DNA of 64,000 bases, taken from an uncultured Glaciecola sp. (GTDB lineage: Bacteria > Pseudomonadota > Gammaproteobacteria > Enterobacterales > Alteromonadaceae). A program made the translations under genes and the position numbers. The notes below the pieces were generated by a model. That model did not search any database and was not told the origin of the DNA. It saw only the letters and a program-made list of their open reading frames with translations. The stretch is from NCBI GenBank assembly GCA_905479945.1, contig CAJQOP010000065.1:1-64000 (forward strand). The letters are read 5' to 3'. This document shows, piece by piece, positions 1 through 7,775 of the stretch (within the stretch, counting starts at the first letter, position 1; each line of letters opens with the position of its first letter).

Positions 1-396
1 GCTGACCACATACACATTTTATCCACAATAAATGTAACTTTGAGCATAAAATGCTAAAGACCCATTCATTACAGTCGTAAAGTCCAAAAGCTAGGTTTGA
101 AATTACTGTGTCATTTTTTTCAATTCCAATAGGTAAATATGCTCTATTCTCGGAGGACACGCTTGGAACAACAATAAGACTGTGGTTTGCTTCCCTAAAC
201 TCACGAAATTGATGAGGTTTTTCTGCAAGCTTTCTTGCGCCAACGTCACGACTACTTAGTCTCATAGTCTTGCAAGCTGCAATCCTATCTCTTATGAAGT
301 TGATTGAATTTGCAAATGATAAATTTTCATCTGAAATCCAAAGACAGTATCTTTTCAATCCTTTGATCAACTCGTTAGAGCCTATAAAAACCTTAG
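1..396 (-). pseudogene. DNA methyltransferase, 3' part (severed by IS200)
   Basis: Reading the minus strand from about 396 down to 1 gives one open frame that runs off the window. It carries the conserved segment GSNELIKGLKRYCLWI, then a target-recognition-type stretch, then LPIGIEKNDTVISN and SKLHLLWIKCVCG. These match the C-terminal specificity half of large class I (type IIG-like) adenine methyltransferases. It is the continuation of the methyltransferase fragment at 947-2581; the IS200-type element at about 397-947 lies between them. Joining the flanks across the element restores a plausible reading frame (D-L/F-I-S-K-V-F-I-G-S). As it stands this half has no start of its own, so it is a severed fragment. 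Confidence 0.8.
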
Positions 397-947
397 ATAT
401 AAAAAAATCGGCCGCAAGCGACCGAGTTTTAAAACAACCCCAACTGCTTGGCATTCTTTTCTTTACTATCCAGCTCGATTAGTTGGTTTTGTACATATTT
501 CCTGATTGTTTCTTCATTAGCATTACCGATGGTTTCGACGAAATAGCTCTGCGTCCAAAGCTTACCACCCCAGAAATATCGCTTTCTAATATCTGGATAT
601 AACTTAAAAAACTCTCTCGCTGAGATACTTTTTATAACTTGCATTACATGGCTAGGAGCTATTTTTGGTTCGCCTTTGATAACCATGTGGATATGATCTT
701 CTGGAATTTCCAACTCCTGGATATGAAAATCATAGTCATACCCAATCGCCTTCATCGCTTCGCGATAAGGCTCTATAAACACTTTGTGTCGATATTTGGG
801 TATCCAAACAAAGTGATACATTAACCGATAAACGTGATGTGTATTTCTCTGAAGTTCCATATGATGAACAGCATAAACTGGAAAAAGACCCAGTTTACAC
901 TATCCAGCACGGGGGCAAGCCCCCGAGATTTACGCTACGCGGTTAAA
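397..947 (-). mobile_element. IS200-type insertion sequence
   Basis: A short element of about 550 bp carrying only tnpA, inserted in the methyltransferase gene. The transposase-proximal end has a perfect GC-rich hairpin at 910-925 (CGGGGGC, loop AA, GCCCCCG). The distal end has an imperfect hairpin at 408-425 (TCGGCCGC / GCGACCGA). Subterminal hairpins without terminal inverted repeats or target duplication are typical of the IS200/IS605 family, whose single-strand transposition recognises them. The exact cleavage points cannot be fixed from one copy; I placed them where the methyltransferase frame stops making sense. No tnpB/IscB/omegaRNA partner is present. Confidence 0.8.
429..860 (-). CDS. 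tnpA: IS200/IS605 family TnpA transposase
   Basis: A 143-residue single-domain Y1 HUH transposase, full length for the IS200 group. It cuts and joins single-stranded DNA through a tyrosine nucleophile. The N-terminus has the family opening (VYRLMYHFVWIPKYR). The HUH metal-binding motif is HIHMVI near residue 57, and the catalytic tyrosine is in the C-terminal helix IRKYVQNQ. The stop lies just before the distal hairpin and the start just inside the proximal one, so the gene fills the element. All catalytic residues I can identify are present, so it is probably functional. Confidence 0.92.
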   Translation of the reverse strand: MELQRNTHHVYRLMYHFVWIPKYRHKVFIEPYREAMKAIGYDYDFHIQELEIPEDHIHMVIKGEPKIAPSHVMQVIKSISAREFFKLYPDIRKRYFWGGKLWTQSYFVETIGNANEETIRKYVQNQLIELDSKEKNAKQLGLF

Positions 948-2581
948 TCCGATGTCCTGATATCAAGTGAAATTAATTGCTCTTTCTCATCTGGACTTAG
1001 AATTAGGTTTCCACCGTCAACAGGTTTATTGCCATATTCCATGTTAGGAAGATTGCTGATTGGTTTACTAGATTTTTCTATGAAAATATTTGGTGCGTCT
1101 AAAAGGTAGCCATTTATGTTAGAGCACTCTGAGCTACCATTGTCGTCAAACAGAGGTTTGAGTCCTTCGGTATTCGCACTTAATCCAATTATCACGCAAG
1201 TCACACCCGCATTGTTTGCGGCATTGTTTTTCCATTTGAACGAAGAGTATGCAAATGATATTTCAACTCCGTTACTGAAAATGAGCGGCCATAAAATAGG
1301 GACATGACTTCCTTGGACTATCGAATTTGTTGCAACAAAAGCCAAAGACGCACCTCTATCTTTACAAAATTTACTGCCTTTTAAAAACCAGCCACAAACA
1401 TAATCAAGTGTTTTATAGTTTTTGGTGTACCCATTAAAAACATTTTTAATGTCACTTTTTTGTTGCACATCCATCCAAGTTGAACCCAAATAAGGAGGGT
1501 TACTTGCTAAAAAAACTTCAGATCGATTCTGTGGTTTGCAAAATTCTTCCCAACTTGTAGTAAGTGCGTTGTCACAAAGGATTCTGCCAGAATCTTTTAA
1601 AGGTAAAGCAGGTATATCACTACCAAACGCTGCAACGAATCTAGCGTTTTGCTGATACTCGGCAATCCAAAGAGCGAGCTTAGCAGTTTCTGCCGCAAAA
1701 TCTGCATATTCGATACCATAGAAATTAGATAGTGTGATTACTGAACTGAAACCAAAGGCAAGTGAAGCTCCCCCTTCCAAATCTCGCAACGCATCCAATG
1801 CTTGGAGCTCTAATTTTCGTAGTTCTCGATAGGCGATTACTAAGAAGTTACCACTGCCACATGCGGGATCAAAAACGACAATTTTCGAAAGGCGCTCTAA
1901 AAAAGTATTTATCAATTTTTTTGAATGGCGAGCCTTAAATAGGTCATCACGCAGTTCATTTAGGAATAGTGGCTCCAGCGTTTTGAGAATGTTTGGTACA
2001 GAGGTGTAATGCATCCCCAAATTGCCGCGCATTGTTGGGTCAACGATTGCTTGAATGCTTGAACCCAGAATATCTGGATTGATGTGCTTCCAATCAAGCG
2101 AAGCTGCTTCTAGCAAGTAACGGTAAGCTTTAGCAGTAAACTCAGGTACAAGTGCCTGCCCGCTATACAGCCCGCCATTTACATACGGAAACTCTATTAC
2201 CCACGGGCTAATATCCTGTCTGGTTGCGTCATCTACATCCAACACACTAAAAATGTCGGAAATCACTTGAGTCGCATGCTCACCTATTGCATCAAAGCCA
2301 TCAGAGATGTCATTGGCGAGTTTTACTAAAGTGCGCTTCGCGTCGTGTTCAAATAGTGGTTGAAATAGCTCAGTCTGAAAATACCGTTTTTCTCGTGAAT
2401 CGTAGTTAAGATTATTGAACGCTAGTTCTTTATAAATTCTGAAATCGCGAGATCCTGCCGATAGTCCCACTTCAAAGCGATTAATCAGATCCTGCCTGTA
2501 TATTGATCCTTTAAATAGCAGACAAAAATCAATGTAAGCAAGACGTTGTTTTTGGGCATGACCAAGTTTATCTATCATCAT
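947..2581 (-). pseudogene. BrxR-like wHTH fused to class I DNA methyltransferase, 5' part
   Basis: The readable frame is 548 residues; its last few codons and stop (935-947) lie in the IS200 element. Residues about 237-246 hold methyltransferase motif I (FDPACGSGNF) and 361-364 motif IV (NPPY); the FPYVNGGLY and LGMHYTS segments are also typical of large type IIG-like adenine methyltransferases. Residues 1-100 are different: QRLAYIDFCLLFKGSIYRQDL, SRDFRIYKEL, NLNYDSREKRYF and ANDISDGFDAIG resemble the winged-helix N-terminus of WYL-type regulators of defence islands (BrxR/CapW), whose WYL domain is absent. The usual N-terminus of the methyltransferase is also missing. I infer a deletion that joined a regulator gene to its neighbouring methyltransferase gene, followed by IS insertion. 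The product is unlikely to methylate DNA because its specificity half is severed. Confidence 0.78.
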
Positions 2582-2638
2582 TCCGTGCGAGTAAATATAA
2601 TCCCGGGCGCAGTGTGGTTCATTTTAGTACGGTTGTAA

Positions 2639-2656
2639 AGTGTTCGGATTTACACT
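2639..2656. promoter_or_regulatory. Inverted repeat in divergent intergenic region
   Basis: AGTGT and ACACT arms separated by 8 bp, in the 307-bp gap between the methyltransferase fusion and the gene at 2889, flanked by outer GTAC repeats. BrxR-type regulators bind inverted repeats upstream of their islands, so this could be a fossil operator. That is inference. I see no gene in the rest of the gap. Confidence 0.3.
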
Positions 2657-2888
2657 ATGTAATTGAGTACTTTAAAACTTGAATATCAAATTTCGACTTT
2701 TAATTTGTATTGAATAAACCGTTGACAGAAATAACCAAAGTCGATATCGTTTCGATAGGTTTTGCGAGACCTATCAGCCCAAAGATAAAGCTAATGCAAC
2801 GCACTGTATCGTGAAGTTTATTCTTACTAACGACATTTGATAACACTAATCTTGTGATTTTGGGCGACAAGAAAGGAGATATTATCAG

Positions 2889-3806
2889 ATGACATCCGCT
2901 CAAATTTGTCCACCACTATCAGTTCATAAATTACACGCAACGAAATTACAAAAAAATCTTGGTCTTAAGCGAAGCACTGCTTGTACCATAGTTGCACATA
3001 TATCTGGTTGTCTCGATTGGCCGCAACTGAGAGAGATGTGCGGAAAACCATTCGATCCCCCTTCATCTCAAATTCCTCTGTATTTTCTAGAGACATCTGT
3101 GATTGACAAGTTTTGGAGACTTGTAGACAAATATCAAGCCGAACTCGAAAAAGCATATAACCCTTCAATCCATCTTCCTGACAATCTTTTGGCTTTTGTA
3201 GTAAACAAAAAAGTAAATGCTGTTGGACATGACCAGATAGATAAAGTTTTATGGGAATTTGATGAAAAATCAGGGACGTCTGAACGCTTTGTGGGACAAA
3301 TTTGTTGCGCCGACAATACCGCCTATAAAGTATTAAAGAATGAAATGAAAGGCTGGGAGCTGGAGACTCCTGATTACATTAAGAACCCTTGGCTTGATAA
3401 TGCCACTTATCAGCAGAACTTTTATGCGTACTATTATTTTGATAACACGAAAGTACTTATAAAAGTCCGAGAGTGGGATTCTGGAATAGAAATCCCTAAT
3501 TCAAAAACGTCTGTAGTGAACAAAAAATGGTTTGTCGACTATATGGTTGGGTATGTAAATATGCTCGCAAAGGAATTTGTATCTCTTGGGTATCAGCCAA
3601 CATTTGAATTTTTCAAAATTCAAAACGTTTTTCTTCCAAATTTAACATCTGAATTCAAAGATGAAAATCATCCAAAACACGGTATTCATAGCCTTGTTGA
3701 GAAGCTGCTAGCTATAAATGGGCAAGAAGTTGGGGGCGTGCCCTACAGCAAAATTACGGAAGATAAGGGTATAAAAGTATCTTTCACGAAAGATATGTAT
3801 AGATAA
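2889..3806 (+). CDS. Hypothetical protein with Glyoxalase_8-like N-terminal module
   Basis: 305 residues with no signal peptide or membrane segment. Residues about 13-45 (LHATKLQKNLGLKRSTACTI..HISGCLDWPQL) resemble the short helical module annotated as a glyoxalase-related domain at the N-terminus of many accessory proteins; it ends in the characteristic G-x-x-D/N-W. The remainder is not recognised. It has aromatic-rich beta-type stretches (FYAYYYFDNTKVLIKVREW) and no obvious catalytic motif. The start is set by a good ribosome site (AAAGGAG, 8 bases upstream). It is followed after 15 bases by the HD-domain gene, so the two probably form an operon. Its location among defence and mobility genes suggests an accessory or defence role, which is inference. 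Confidence 0.7.
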   Translation: MTSAQICPPLSVHKLHATKLQKNLGLKRSTACTIVAHISGCLDWPQLREMCGKPFDPPSSQIPLYFLETSVIDKFWRLVDKYQAELEKAYNPSIHLPDNLLAFVVNKKVNAVGHDQIDKVLWEFDEKSGTSERFVGQICCADNTAYKVLKNEMKGWELETPDYIKNPWLDNATYQQNFYAYYYFDNTKVLIKVREWDSGIEIPNSKTSVVNKKWFVDYMVGYVNMLAKEFVSLGYQPTFEFFKIQNVFLPNLTSEFKDENHPKHGIHSLVEKLLAINGQEVGGVPYSKITEDKGIKVSFTKDMYR

Positions 3807-3810
3807 GCGC

Positions 3811-3818
3811 GGGGGGGG
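3811..3818 (+). promoter_or_regulatory. G8 tract serving as ribosome binding site
   Basis: Eight consecutive G, ending three bases before the ATG of the HD gene at 3822. No other Shine-Dalgarno-like sequence is present, so the G-run itself must pair with 16S rRNA. Slippage in such a tract would change the spacing to the start codon. Confidence 0.45.
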
Positions 3819-3821
3819 ATT

Positions 3822-4643
3822 ATGAGAAAGGTCTGGAACAAACTACTAAGCGAAGGTATCTACTATTCGTTTGAAAGCATGATGTTTTACAAAGCTTTTT
3901 ATTCTGGGATGGGGAATGATGACATACGAGAGCTTCCCTCATCCATTAACGATTTTCTGCATCGCACTATTAGTTTGAACTCGCAAAACTTTAAGAGCAA
4001 AATCAGCGCAGCATGTGTTGGACGTTATCGCGACGAGTTAGAAGCTGATGAAAAATCATTTGACTTCGAAGGCTATTTTATTGAATTAGTGCCTGTAGCG
4101 GTTGATACCGTCGAGAATAATCCTTTATTCTCCAATAGCAAACCATACAACCGGTTATCTAAAGCCCTATTATTTGCCTCAAAAGCGCATTCTCAACAGC
4201 GCAGAAAGAGCGATAACAGCCCGTACGTTGAACATCTGATTGAAGTTATGGATTTACTTGCGAATATTGGTGAAATTGTGGACGAAGACATCATTATAGC
4301 TGGGATTCTTCATGACATAATTGAAGATACAAAAGTTACTGAATCCGAATTGAAAATCAACTTCGGCAGTCGCGTTTCTGGCATTGTTTTGGCGCTGACG
4401 GATGATAAAACCCAGCCGCTTGCGAATAGACGTAATTGGGCGCTTAAAAAATTAAGCTCCGCTCCAGGCTCTGTGAAAACAATAAAATTGGCTGACGCTT
4501 GTGCAAATGCCTCATCAATACCAGAATCTTGGGCTGATAAAAGATTAACTGAGTATTTTTTATGGCTTGACCAATTCACACTTGAATGTCGTGGTGCAAA
4601 CAAGGCGCTTTACAATGAATACTTAAAGCGAAGAGCAGAATGA
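3822..4643 (+). CDS. HD-domain phosphohydrolase, SpoT/MESH1-like
   Basis: 273 residues, cytoplasmic. The C-terminal two-thirds is an HD domain of the RelA/SpoT type: AFASKAHS-like helix (LLFASKAHSQQRRKSDNSPY), the first metal His in YVEHLIEV, HDIIED near residue 166 (HDxxED, the hydrolase signature), and IKLADACANA. This family removes pyrophosphate from (p)ppGpp or related nucleotides with Mn2+. No synthetase or TGS/ACT domain is present, so it resembles small alarmone hydrolases. The first 105 residues are not recognised. It is the second gene of a probable operon with the 2889 gene. Whether its substrate is (p)ppGpp, NADPH or another nucleotide cannot be told from sequence. Confidence 0.8.
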   Translation: MRKVWNKLLSEGIYYSFESMMFYKAFYSGMGNDDIRELPSSINDFLHRTISLNSQNFKSKISAACVGRYRDELEADEKSFDFEGYFIELVPVAVDTVENNPLFSNSKPYNRLSKALLFASKAHSQQRRKSDNSPYVEHLIEVMDLLANIGEIVDEDIIIAGILHDIIEDTKVTESELKINFGSRVSGIVLALTDDKTQPLANRRNWALKKLSSAPGSVKTIKLADACANASSIPESWADKRLTEYFLWLDQFTLECRGANKALYNEYLKRRAE

Positions 4644-4724
4644 GTACAACAAAATGGATGTTGTGTGAGCATATTAAAGTTTTAAATTTGGAATTATTCA
4701 TGAGAATTCTGCTAAGTAAACACA

Positions 4725-4770
4725 AGGGCTATCCACTTAGCCCGACCAACCACTACATGTTGTGTTTCCT
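4725..4770 (+). repeat. Left 46-bp inverted repeat of RloC cassette
   Basis: Starts with the internal hairpin GGGCTA-TCCACT-TAGCCC and ends in TTGTGTTTCCT. It is identical base for base to the reverse complement of 7666-7711. It lies in the 527-bp gap between the HD gene and the ATPase gene, which otherwise holds the MITE at 4845-5002 and small hairpins at 5115-5141 (GAGTCAG/CTGACTC) and 5147-5159. Confidence 0.9.
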
Positions 4771-4844
4771 AGATTTAATCTCGATGCCACTTTGCTGACC
4801 TAATGTAGAAACAACAACGCAGCCTTTAAGGACTGCTTAGTACC

Positions 4845-5002
4845 CAGCCTGTGTGAAAACTCCCAGCGTAAAATTTTTATGTAACGCTACGTAAATTAAC
4901 AAGTAGTTTGATACCAAAATCACTAAAGAATTTAATCTACAGAGCCTTTTTTTGTCGATATTTTCGAATTACACCAGTTCAAAATAGTTTTCACACAGGC
5001 TG
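4845..5002. mobile_element. 158-bp MITE with 17-bp terminal inverted repeats
   Basis: Begins CAGCCTGTGTGAAAACT and ends with its exact reverse complement AGTTTTCACACAGGCTG. It is flanked on both sides by TACC (4841-4844 and 5003-5006), a 4-bp target duplication. It is too small to code for a transposase, so it is a non-autonomous element mobilised by an IS that shares these ends. It is nested inside the 46-bp-repeat cassette and therefore arrived after it, or was carried within it. Confidence 0.8.
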
Positions 5003-5170
5003 TACCATAAGCTGCCTTTCCGGTTTAACTCATTTCTGCCCCAAAGTGAGTTTGAGACAGTAAACACTATCAATATCAGCTCGACAGTTTCCGTTAAATT
5101 ATCTTATGCGACCATGGAGTCAGCGAAGGAATCACTGACTCTAGGTTGAGTTCAAAACTCGAAGAATAAA

Positions 5171-7384
5171 TCAAGCGAAATAAGCGTCATAGTGTGGCTT
5201 ATCATTAGTTTCAATAGCAGTACAGATTATGCCCCAAATAGCCGCCAGTTGTGGCTGCACGGCTTCAGGAAGTTGCGTACCAAGTTCCATCGACTTCGCA
5301 TGACATTTTTCGTTCATGTACTCGTATAGCGTGATCGACTTAATTTCTGCGTCCTCAATACCTTTTAGTAAGTTAGGGGCTATATAGTCCTTATTATCTT
5401 CTCTGAATTTGGTTAGGTTGAACCTGAATGAAAAATACACTTCCATTATCTTTCTGACATACGATTGAACAGCAATAGCGTCACAGTTTTGTGGTTGGTT
5501 GACAGCTTCTTTGATTTTACTGATCAGATAAGCGTATTCAGACCTATGGTTCTTTAATAAATCAGGTAACTGGTCAATTTGCGAATGATCGCCTCTACGG
5601 TTTATCAAGAAGTACTGCGTACGTTTCTGGTTGCCTTCTTTTGCACGATAGTAAGACATCCACATCTTCACTAGATTAAAGAATTCAAAGTTATGCGTTG
5701 ATATGAAAAGCTGTTCTACGTGGTCATGATTCAGCTTACTTTTTATGATCCCAAGAACGTTGTAAATGTGATTTGAATCAAGGCTACAGATGGGGTCATC
5801 TAGATACACAATTGGCTTAACATCTTTCAATGCTTCATCTTCAAGCTGCGTTATGAAATACGCAAAGGCAATAGCCGTGCGTTCACCATCAGATAAGTGC
5901 TTGGCTTCTCGTTCTTCACGCATGAACTTGTATGTGCCAGCAATCGGCTTAATTTTAATATCTGTCTTGCCAAAGTACTGTCTTAGGTTGTCATTAAGGT
6001 TTTGGGCGCCTTGCTTAGTATTATTCAGTTCAGCTTTTATGACAGCGATACGTATATTCATAGCAGTGATGTCAGCTTGCAATGTTTTAGCGGCATCTTG
6101 AAATGCTTTTATATGTATTGCTGCTTGTGGGTGGTCGTAATCCTGCGTCTCTTGATAGACATAGTGACGCTTGATCGCTTCAATAGCTTGTCGCTGTTCA
6201 GTTGAATGATTAGAGGCTCTTTCGTTATGTGCTTTGATTTGCACATTGAATTTCTCAAGTAACTCTGTTGTATCTGGCAACGGATAATCTGAAGCACTGA
6301 ATGGGACACTTTCAGCCATGTGTTCTTTTTTATCGGTCAGCAAGTCAATTAGTGATAGCTTTACAGCATCAAAAGATTCATTCAGTGGCTCAACTTCATT
6401 TCTAAGATCATCAAATCCTGCCTGTAAGTCAGGGTACAACTGGCTAGTTTTAGGAATACTGGAAGTTAATGTTTTTGCTTTTACCGACGCAATAGCAGAA
6501 TCAATTCTCTGACTTAAATCTTTATACGCCTTTGAGAAGTATGTATTTAGTTCTTCTAACCGTGCTGGATTAATAGGACTTTGACAGAACTGACAAGTCG
6601 TATGGCCTTCGTGACGTTCAATACCGTCTTCAACCCAGTCCCTTAATTTCTTGTCTGCATCTAATTCAGCAATGGTTATCTGTGTAACTGACGTACGCAA
6701 GATGAATTCAATTTCGTTGAAGACAGTTATCATATCAGGAACAGCAATTACTGCTTTAGGCGCACTAGCAACGGCAGTGGCTTTTGCTGTATCTGTGAAC
6801 GCACCTAATTTTTCTGGCGTTAGTTTATGTTCAGCGTTTGCACCACTAAGCATTGATTTTACACTTGCTACATTGAAGTTCGACCTGCCAAGAATGTTTA
6901 AATCTGTGACATTACGCCCAACGGCTGTAAGTCGGTTGTTCTGTTCTTTTTCTTTATCGTTCACTGATTTTGAATTGATATCGCGTTCTTGTTCTTTTGT
7001 GGGAATGGCTGCTTCGAGCTCTATAAGTTCTTTTTCTAAGTCAATATTGCGTTCACCAACAATCAAAACAGGGTTAACGCTTGATTCATCAAAGTTAACG
7101 TTCTTTGCGATGTAATCTGAATTGAAAACACGCAAGTTATCAACTTTTTCTATCGAGTTACTTGAGATTGAAGTACTGTCATGCAGTGCAATTTCAAACG
7201 AACCAGTTTCAAATCCTTCTGGTATTTCACCCAACTGCATAGCACGGAAGATTCTTGAAAATGTTGTCTTCCCTGAATAGTTAAAGCCATAGAACAGATT
7301 GAATTGATGGAATGGCTGACCAGCATTGGTCTTAGCCTCCTTGAAAATACCGAAATTTTTTATTGATTTTATGTTTTTAAACAT
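5171..7384 (-). CDS. RloC/PrrC-like AAA_13 ATPase with RNase-type C-terminus
   Basis: 737 residues. An SMC/ABC-type ATPase is split by a long helical insert: Walker A GFNYSGKTT at 33-41, signature LSDGE at 497-501, Walker B IVYLDDP about 525-531, and the H-loop STHN about 562-565. The insert carries CQFC (C264, C267) at the middle of a coiled coil, matching the Rad50-like zinc hook of RloC. The C-terminus has R644-x3-E648 (VRKIMEVYFSFRF) and H695 in MNEKCH, the arrangement of the anticodon-nuclease region in PrrC/RloC. The family cleaves tRNA anticodon loops upon phage infection or DNA damage. I infer an abortive-infection effector; the spacing between E648 and H695 is longer than in PrrC, so target specificity is open. 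It is the sole gene of the inverted-repeat cassette. Confidence 0.75.
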   Translation of the reverse strand: MFKNIKSIKNFGIFKEAKTNAGQPFHQFNLFYGFNYSGKTTFSRIFRAMQLGEIPEGFETGSFEIALHDSTSISSNSIEKVDNLRVFNSDYIAKNVNFDESSVNPVLIVGERNIDLEKELIELEAAIPTKEQERDINSKSVNDKEKEQNNRLTAVGRNVTDLNILGRSNFNVASVKSMLSGANAEHKLTPEKLGAFTDTAKATAVASAPKAVIAVPDMITVFNEIEFILRTSVTQITIAELDADKKLRDWVEDGIERHEGHTTCQFCQSPINPARLEELNTYFSKAYKDLSQRIDSAIASVKAKTLTSSIPKTSQLYPDLQAGFDDLRNEVEPLNESFDAVKLSLIDLLTDKKEHMAESVPFSASDYPLPDTTELLEKFNVQIKAHNERASNHSTEQRQAIEAIKRHYVYQETQDYDHPQAAIHIKAFQDAAKTLQADITAMNIRIAVIKAELNNTKQGAQNLNDNLRQYFGKTDIKIKPIAGTYKFMREEREAKHLSDGERTAIAFAYFITQLEDEALKDVKPIVYLDDPICSLDSNHIYNVLGIIKSKLNHDHVEQLFISTHNFEFFNLVKMWMSYYRAKEGNQKRTQYFLINRRGDHSQIDQLPDLLKNHRSEYAYLISKIKEAVNQPQNCDAIAVQSYVRKIMEVYFSFRFNLTKFREDNKDYIAPNLLKGIEDAEIKSITLYEYMNEKCHAKSMELGTQLPEAVQPQLAAIWGIICTAIETNDKPHYDAYFA

Positions 7385-7391
7385 GTGCTAT

Positions 7392-7409
7392 CCCTGAACA
7401 ATCTCAGGG
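7392..7409 (-). promoter_or_regulatory. Hairpin overlapping the ribosome site of the RloC-like gene
   Basis: On the minus strand, CCCTGA-GATTGT-TCAGGG sits just upstream of the ATG at 7384. The 3' arm CAGGG plus the next base makes the AGGGA ribosome site, so folding would hide it. It could lower basal translation of a toxic effector or act as an operator. Confidence 0.45.
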
Positions 7410-7665
7410 TATTGTACTACGTATTATGCGTTTGCCCATGCAACTTATTTGATAGGTCGCTTATCTATGAATAGCAACCGCGTTTGAAGAGGAACTTTCC
7501 CAAACTCTACTTATCCGATATAGCCTCAGTCAACCACAATCCCTAACTCGGAACTGTCCAAAAACGAGTTTACCCGACCGTCTGCTTCTCGCTCTAACAA
7601 GACATTAATTTTTTCTATTCGTTATGTCAATTAAGCGCACCAATAAGACCTAAATGACAAAAGAA

Positions 7666-7711
7666 AGGAAACACAACATGTAGTGGTTGGTCGGGCTAAG
7701 TGGATAGCCCT
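7666..7711 (-). repeat. Right 46-bp inverted repeat of RloC cassette
   Basis: Exact inverted copy of 4725-4770. It lies in the 391-bp gap between the RloC-like gene and the recombinase gene. I see no gene in the rest of this gap. Confidence 0.9.
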
Positions 7712-7775
7712 TCTAAACACACACAAAAATGGTAGCTCCTTTGTTGGCGTTCAATAGTAAAATTAAGCTAGCATA

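Larger units (their letters stand above)
4717..7721. mobile_element. Transposase-less cassette with 46-bp terminal inverted repeats
   Basis: Perfect 46-bp inverted repeats at 4725-4770 and 7666-7711 enclose a single gene, the RloC-like ATPase. Outside them lies an 8-bp direct repeat TAAACACA at 4717-4724 (abutting the left repeat) and 7714-7721 (two bases beyond the right repeat). This is the layout of a transposed unit with an 8-bp target duplication, yet there is no transposase inside. The IS families IS1595, ISL3 and IS66 make 8-bp duplications and could supply one in trans. Alternatively the repeats are recombination sites for the tyrosine recombinase 64 bp to the right, in which case the segment could invert. 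Confidence 0.65.

Noticed and set aside
270-482. 70-codon plus-strand frame over the methyltransferase fragment and IS end
   Set aside because: It is antisense to the methyltransferase 3' part, which has clear family motifs.
408-925. CRISPR-like or omegaRNA feature at the IS200 element
   Set aside because: Only two unrelated hairpins, no repeats or spacers and no TnpB gene.
4725-4770. Integron attC site
   Set aside because: There is a strong internal hairpin but no R/L box arrangement, no integron integrase, and the two copies are inverted rather than direct.
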